Source: Suillus spraguei | Lineage: Eukaryota; Basidiomycota; Agaricomycetes; Boletales; Suillaceae | DNA length: 64,000 bases | Direction: 5' to 3' | Assembly: GCA_016800925.1 (NCBI GenBank) | Contig: JABCPU010000201.1 | Coordinates: 1-64,000, forward strand | Shown here: positions 58,652 through 64,000 of the stretch, piece by piece | Layout of the letters: every line of letters starts with the position of its first letter | Position numbering within the stretch: the stretch's first letter is position 1 | Notes under the pieces: generated by a model | The model's database searches: none | Told to the model about the DNA's origin: nothing | Seen by the model: only the letters and a program-made list of their open reading frames with translations | Program-made: the position numbers and the translations under genes

Positions 58652-60267
58652 CAGTGGCTCAAAAAACTGTCCGCATGTTTTGGCATTTTTCACTATCTAT
58701 AATATTGTGTGAGAACAAACAAATGCCTCAAAAACATGCTTATACCACATTGTAGTATGGCTTCAGGGCTTTCATTTGAGCACTACACCGTGGGAATCGG
58801 TGGAGATATGGTGGAGATACAAGGCTCACAAAATGGTGACTCATGCGGACAGTTTTTTGACTCAAGTATTTTACAGTAATAACCAGGTATTCTAGTATTT
58901 TGTATGACCTCCCTTGGCTTTAATTACTGCCTCTATCCTTCTAGGCATACTCTCAATTAATTTCTGGCAATCCTCAGCTGTGATCTTCCCCCATTCCACT
59001 GCTACTCTCTCCCAAAGCTCCCATACTCCTTTAGGGGGGTTTTCATAGGCTTGAAGCTTTTTCTTGAGTGTTCCCCAGAGATGTTCAATGACATTGACAT
59101 CAGGAGACTGTGCTGGCCAGTCAAGAACATTGATGTTATGTTCTTCAAACCATTCCCTAGCTCTTCTGGATGTGTGCTTGGGATCATTATCCTGTTGGAA
59201 AATGATATCTTCTTCATCAATCCCTGATTCTGCCAAGCTAGGCAGCAAGTGGTCATTTAAAATGTCCACATACTGCTCAGCATTCATCTTCCCCTCAACC
59301 TCAGCAAGCATTCCCACACCATTCCATCCCATACAGCCCCATACCATTAAAGAACCTCCTCCAAACTTGACAGTCCCATTAACCTCTCTGTCTGTTAGGC
59401 CATCTCCCTTCTTTTTCCATACATACACCTTCCCATCTGACCCAATCCTATTGATTTTGGTCTCATCTGACCATATAACACGCTTCCAGTCCTCTACAGT
59501 CCAGTGTTGATGAGCTAAGGCAAAGGCTAGTCTTCTCTGCCTATGTTTGATGGAGAGAAGAGGCTTTTCTTCTTTGTTACTGCCTTGAGATGAGCTGCCT
59601 TGAGAACATTCCTCACAGTTTGTGAAGAGACAGGGGTAGTGATGGTGGAATTGATATAATGGGTGGCTTGGACAGCATTATCAGCCTTTCCTGTAGTGAT
59701 ATGTTGGATAATAGCTCTTTTGTCAGTAGAGGTAAGCTTGGATGGACGTCCTCCACAAGAGTTTTCCTTGTCTGGGTGGCTTTCTTTGATGAACTTGGCC
59801 ACAGTGGACTTGCATACTCCAGTTCTAGAGGAAATTTGGCGAGCAGAGAGGCCAGCATAAGACAGAGAGAGGATATTATCTCTTTGAGCAGAGGAGATGG
59901 CTTTCATGGTGATTATGACTATGATACATGAGATATTCTGGTTTATATAGTTAGATATAGTCATAAAATAACATAATGACACCACTTTATAATTTATATA
60001 ATAGTGGCATGATTTTTATGGTGTCATAAATAATGATTTATATAGTTTTAATATACACTCAAAAAACTGTCCACATGAGTCATCATTTTATAAGCCTTAT
60101 ATCTCCACCATATCTCCGCCGATTCCCACGGTGTAGGGCTCAACTAAAAGCCCTGAAGCCATACTACAATGTGGTATAAGTATGTCCTTGAGGAATTTGT
60201 TCATTCTCACACAATATCATAGATAGTGAAAAATGTCAAAACATGCGGACAGTTTTTTGAGCCACTG
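58652..60267 (-). mobile_element. Tc1/mariner element Tc1-2
   Basis: 1616 bp between TA pairs (58650-58651 and 60268-60269), same length as Tc1-1 and nearly identical; I saw single-base differences only in the terminal repeats (e.g. GAGCACTACACC near 58776, CAACTAAAAG near 60140). Opposite orientation to Tc1-1. Confidence 0.95.
58892..59907 (-). pseudogene. Tc1-2 transposase with the same frameshift as Tc1-1
   Basis: Both reading frames translate identically to those of Tc1-1 (helix-turn-helix part 59907-59527, DDE part 59428-58892). The frame change lies at the same GAAGAAAAGCC string (about 59565). DDE motifs WSDETK, QQDNDPKHT and VIEHLWG are intact. The shared defect shows the two copies descend from a copy that already had it, or that the shift is tolerated. 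Confidence 0.9.
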
Positions 60268-60736
60268 TATAATTGGCTAGTAATCCAGACTCAGTTTGTA
60301 TCTCAGTTTCAAATATGTGTATGTATATAGTTAGCTAGTTTCATTGTAGTGTTCTTTAGTTCAAACCTCTTGTATCTACATAGTAGCAATCCAAGATGTC
60401 CTTGCTCCTCTCTTTCTCTTGTGATAACTTCTAGTTTGAGTCCTAGTCTCTGCCCTCACATTGATTCATTTGTGGGTTGTGACAATACCATCTCCACCTT
60501 CAGCGCAATGAGCTATGAGTATTCAAGAAGGTGCGAAGTCTCTGCGGTGGTCCAGCGAGCAACTGCTAAGGCCCCAACATTGTTTGCTGAAGGTGTGGTA
60601 GTCTTATTCCTTGCCATGGCAGTGGTAAAGTAAGGTATGAGTAGACACTTGAGATCATCACAAAGGGGTCACTGCTGGTGACTGTTGTGTCACATCAGTG
60701 CCACACCACATACAGAAACAAACTGGGCAAATAAAC

Positions 60737-60763
60737 CAGTTTAAATGGCAGCTGTCCAGGCCC
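60737..60763 (-). repeat. Right terminal inverted repeat of the Harbinger element
   Basis: 27 bp, ends GCTGTCCAGGCCC; perfect complement of 53318-53344. Confidence 0.85.
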
Positions 60764-61753
60764 TAAATCAATATGTAGACTGGTATGCGGCCAAATGCCA
60801 TTACAATGTTACATCAAACTTAGTCACCCAGGCTATAATGTTAAAATTCAGCATAATACTCACTGACTAGCAATGAGATGGTTTTGTAAGTTTGTTTGTA
60901 GTTACAGATCCTACACAATTAAGCTTAATGGCTTCCAAGTCCTTTTGTGATTCTCAGGCTTCCTAAAGCAGCACTACCACCGGAAAAATTACCAAATTTG
61001 GATATTCCAATACTCTCCCTGGCTCTACTGCTTCACCACAGCTTGTTCCCTTACTCACTCTTGTATATAAGTAGTAGCTTGACATGTAAATACACAATAG
61101 ACCACTTTTTATTGTATAAGAACTTGTACAGTAGTCTAGGCAGGGGCATCGTAACAAACTTTATGCTGGTCAGAATAGTCGAACAAAAAAATGTGACCTT
61201 CTTCAAGTGTTTCTTTTGTGACTTGATGACATCATTCCGATGACAGGTGGCGACAATATCCATCCTTGCAACTGCGGTTTGCACCGATACTGATGACAAT
61301 GTACGTGGCTCAATAAAAGCCCGCTAACTGTGGAGATAGCAGTTTACAAATCACTCCGGCTTCACAGACCCAATTTCTGACTCCATCGGTACATAGATTC
61401 ACCAAGTCTGACTAAAACCGGACGTGGGATAACTTTACGCCTCATTTGCATGTCATAATGATGGCGACAGGTTAGTCATATATACTTGCGCTTTTCAAAT
61501 CGTTCTAAAATATTTATCAAATAGCGGAATTTACTTCAAGCAAGCTCACATATTTTCGCCGAGTTTCCTCCAAGAGGCGTAATGAATTTGAATTTGCCTG
61601 CCAGCATGGTGGGTAAACGTTTACCATTGAGTAGCTTCTGGGATGGTCACCAGACGCATATTGTAAAAATGAATGGTGTTGCTTGGGTAGTACGGAGTAA
61701 CAGAAGTCAAATGCGGAATTATGAATAATGGAAACACGGAGGAGGAATGGCGA
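60764..61753. other. Spacer right of the Harbinger element
   Basis: No gene or element end recognised. The short frame at 60947-61243 has no motif. Confidence 0.4.
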
Positions 61754-62635
61754 TTAGATGGTGGTTAAGCTCTGAGTCTCATTAGTGAGAGGATTGTATG
61801 GTGCGAATTGCCAGCATCTTCCAGTATAAGCAGAAGTTATTCGGCAGTAAATAACCGTGAGGAAAGATGACATACCCTGGGCGATTGAGAATGAGGGTTG
61901 GGAACATCTCAACAAAACCCCCAGGGATTTTGGGCCAATGGGTAGAGGTGGTACGATCATGATGCGATACAACAAAAGGAAGCAGGAACGTCATGTCCGA
62001 GCGTTCACTGATGCGACCAACACTGGCTGTCATACCTTCAATATTTAAGAGACTGGAGTAAGGAAATTCGCACCTCCAATCAATTCCAGGAGGTCCGAGT
62101 GGGATATAATCGAGCTAAGTAGTGTGGGGGTAAGCGCCCTGATCTGTGCCTGCATAGTGGCAACCAGCGGAGGTCCAAACGAGAGTCCCGCACATAGAGC
62201 ACTCGAACAAAAGTTAGATTCATCCTGTTCACGAGTGATGAATTGTGAATGGAAGGGTAAGAAAATATCTACCAAAATCCACGCCGATACCAAATTCATT
62301 AACGAGATTATGGATTCCCTGATACTCTTAGTATCAGGGTTAGCTTCGGTTGTGGCGACTTCTGCCAGCGCGTTCGCAGAGAAAAAAATGGCGTCCTCCT
62401 CGAGGTGCGCATCCAATTGCGCGAGGAGCGATCGCACGTAGTCAAGGAAAGGTAGAAGTGCAGGGTGGCTGACATTGACGAGAGGCGCGCATGCATGGAC
62501 GCGATTCAGACCACGAATGAGGGTGTTCTTCATTAGTGCCATCAAATGGGGTAAAGCGTGGCGTGAGTCGAGATGTTCGAGATCATCTGGGATAGAAGGG
62601 AGAACAGGGAGAGGATAGGCAAGTGCAGAAAACAT
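61754..62635 (-). CDS. Hemerythrin-like domain protein, multi-exon
   Basis: Minus strand; start at MFSALAYPLPVLP (62635) or an in-frame ATG at 62710. The first exon reads HALPHLMALMKNTLIRGLNRVHACAPLV..PFLDYVRSLLAQLDAHLEEDAIFF, the His/Glu pattern of hemerythrin/HHE four-helix bundles that bind iron. It continues CAGLSFGPPLVATMQAQIRALTPTLLSS. After a likely short intron near 62035-62073 it reads SDMTFLLPFVVSHHDRTTSTHW, and after intron 61818-61875 (GTATGT..GGAAG) GCWQFAPYNPLTNETQSL to stop 61754. An optional in-frame 48-nt intron lies at 62225-62272. The first HxxxH-type His appears as HALPHL, but the usual HH..EE is HLEED, so metal binding may be altered. Appears to be a host gene. Confidence 0.65.
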
Positions 62636-62710
62636 GCTGAAGTGAGATGATACCGATGAGGGTACATGCCATCTTAAATGTCTCTTATATAGGGAGGGAG
62701 TTGCATCCAC

Positions 62711-64000
62711 TATATCGTGGACACATGAATACAGCTACGGTCGTCTGCCACTCCAAAAAAGAGTCGCTCAACACCACAAAATACCGTCGATCAAAGGCTG
62801 GTCGCGATGACCGCCACGAAAGTCCCTTTGTTTGGGTTGCAATGAGACCATCAAGAAAAATCAGCCGATTTCAACTTACATAGGTAGGAATACCATACTG
62901 ACCGTTCTTTTAATTTACTGAAACGATTTGCCGTGCAAACTTAACTAATGATTTGGTTCTCATAGCATCATCCATCTTCTCATTATGAAGTATCAACTAT
63001 GCTGCTTTGCCACGCAAACTCCCAGTAGCTCGCAGCGGTCGACATAAGCATTCATACAAGAGCACAGTGGTCTTGACTCCTCACCTAACAGTAGCAGACA
63101 GCAAATTTCGGGCCATCTCTTCCCTCTTACAATCTAAAGACGACGGCATCGTCAACAGTCCAACTTTCTTCAAGTTACAGCTCGGCTCCGTTTCCACCAA
63201 CCTCGTTCTCCGTTTCCAAGGACCAATTGGTGCAAAGGATGTCTGATATCTTGTTCAGAGTATGCTTGAAACTATCCGTGGCAGTCTGACAGTCTCCCTG
63301 GAATATCCAATATCCAATCTTTGCAGCAGATATCATGCCTTAAAGCACTTCGAGCTCATAGCAGGGTATCTATAGCATCACAACGGTCGAGATTCATCAT
63401 ACAACTTAGCTGTGTTGAATTGTATGAATTATTTCTCTCGAATATGTTCGCATATTTACAAGACATCATGAAATAACAGGATGCCAGAATTTGAAGTGGC
63501 ACGATGTCGAATTGACGAGGACAGTCTGATGAGTCATGACGGTTTCTTTAGACGAGCTCACGTGATGGGAGCTGAGCACACCATCGTAAGTGTGTAGCAC
63601 GTCATGACTGTTGCATATAAGAAAGATGGCAGGGCATTGAAATTCAGCTTTCCCCCGTCACCCTGCCACGTCCGACATCATGGACATGTGGCGTGCTTAC
63701 CATTTAGTCCCGATCACTGGTGGTATCGTGTCATCGTCCTTGTGACCTCCTGATCGGCTTTTAAGTATGAACGCCTCTACCTACCAACTTAGGAATCACT
63801 GTCAGTCCACATTGAATGCCAGTTTCACATGTAGGTCTAGAGAAGAGCTGAAAAACCTTCCGAATTCCCATTCTTGCAGCACGTCAATGGTCCCCTCAAT
63901 CATCGCACGATGGTGTTCTTTTTCGCAAGATTGATTGTACAGTGGCATTCTCAAGCGCATTACCCACTACATTTACGTCTCTAGCCGTATCTCAGCAAGT
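62711..64000. other. Right-edge region, no gene recognised
   Basis: The frame 63007-63246 is open, but its protein has no recognisable motif and no splice partner I can justify. It could be part of a gene that continues beyond the window. Confidence 0.4.

Larger units (their letters stand above)
55775..60617 (-). pseudogene. Harbinger Myb/SANT-like DNA-binding protein, split by two insertions
   Basis: Minus strand. It starts MARNKTTTPSANNVGALAVARWTTAETSHLLEY at 60617 (the first Trp helix of a SANT/Myb domain). Tc1-2 (58652-60267) interrupts it. It resumes at about 58380 with WMENHVVGSSRDWQSCKNKWIN, intron (GTGCGT..ATACAG), VQEKYATIIDIKSQSGFSWDDVLGAN, another intron (GTACAT..TTTCAG), and MHPDVKLFHNKGWERFHKMDKLM. 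The family 2 LTR (56258-57727) interrupts the next exon, which continues with an eight-Asp run and ends ADAYMVMMDDGPRKSFVDRKIKYMY at 55775. Such proteins bind the element ends and bring in the transposase. Stops in several pieces show it is inactive. Confidence 0.72.
53318..60763. mobile_element. PIF/Harbinger element with five nested insertions
   Basis: Inverted 27-bp ends: GGGCCTGGACAGCTGCCATT.. at 53318-53344 and its exact complement at 60737-60763. Flanking triplets are caa and taa, close to the 3-bp duplication expected of Harbinger. Inside are a transposase gene (plus) and a Myb/SANT-like gene (minus) in convergent order. Subtracting two Gypsy solo LTRs, the family 2 LTR pair and Tc1-2 with their duplications leaves about 3.4 kb, a normal size for such an element. 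Confidence 0.82.

Noticed and set aside
59064..59510. 148-codon ORF present in both Tc1 copies on the opposite strand
   Set aside because: Antisense to the DDE domain; its conservation follows from the near identity of the two copies.
63007..63246. 79-codon ORF at the right edge
   Set aside because: No motif, no splice partner and no support beyond being open.

Overview
The window reads as a genome segment of a mushroom-forming basidiomycete (Agaricomycetes-like). Evidence: genes with many short introns (about 46-60 nt, GT..AG), and transposon protein families I know mainly from basidiomycetes (a chromodomain Ty3/Gypsy family, the DDxSGNxSKxWNKH family, a fungal DDE_3-like transposase, Harbinger with a Myb/SANT partner). 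No species is claimed.

Ordinary host genes sit only at the edges. At the left are the 3' end of a ferredoxin-reductase-type oxidoreductase (3-524), a C2H2 zinc-finger gene (1409-2432) and a NYN-domain gene (2955-4943) that splices cleanly into 578 codons. At the right is a hemerythrin-like gene (61754-62635, minus). From about 6.4 to 60.8 kb the window is almost entirely nested transposable elements, most of them broken.

Nesting, left to right: (1) a minus-strand DDE transposase gene (6378-22425) is split by a 13.65-kb Gypsy element A (6609-20260, TSD gattt) and by a solo LTR (21293-22024). Element A contains a solo LTR inside its own 3' LTR (6634-7107, TSD tcacc) and a second kind of Gypsy element, B (12548-18126). 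(2) At 22.4-23.9 kb are two related repeats and an LTR stub. (3) Gypsy element C (23893-31513, plus strand). (4) A TCCGGA-rich, non-coding LTR element (31514-36501). (5) The 5' end of a fourth Gypsy copy, E (36502-37433, minus). (6) A DDxSGN-family transposon gene (37434-48464) split by Gypsy element D (37894-45496, TSD agatg). (7) A cyclin-box gene fragment with duplicated segments, split by a Tc1/mariner element (48904-50519). (8) A broken multi-exon gene of unknown function (51333-53250). (9) A two-gene Harbinger element (53318-60763, 27-bp inverted repeats) that has taken five insertions: two solo Gypsy LTRs, a TCCGGA-type LTR with another LTR inside it, and a second Tc1/mariner copy. Removing these leaves about 3.4 kb.

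The main Gypsy family (A, C, D, E and at least four solo or partial LTRs) shares one design: LTR of about 465-482 bp, a self-complementary 11-nt primer site like Tf1, Gag (278 aa) with a CCHC knuckle, a pol reached by an apparent -1 frameshift (PR-RT-RNase H-IN-chromodomain), and an extra 488-codon ORF after pol with its own CCHC knuckle. All copies are inactivated by indels and by C-to-T changes at CpG, especially CGA to TGA stops. I recognised no tRNA, rRNA or CRISPR.
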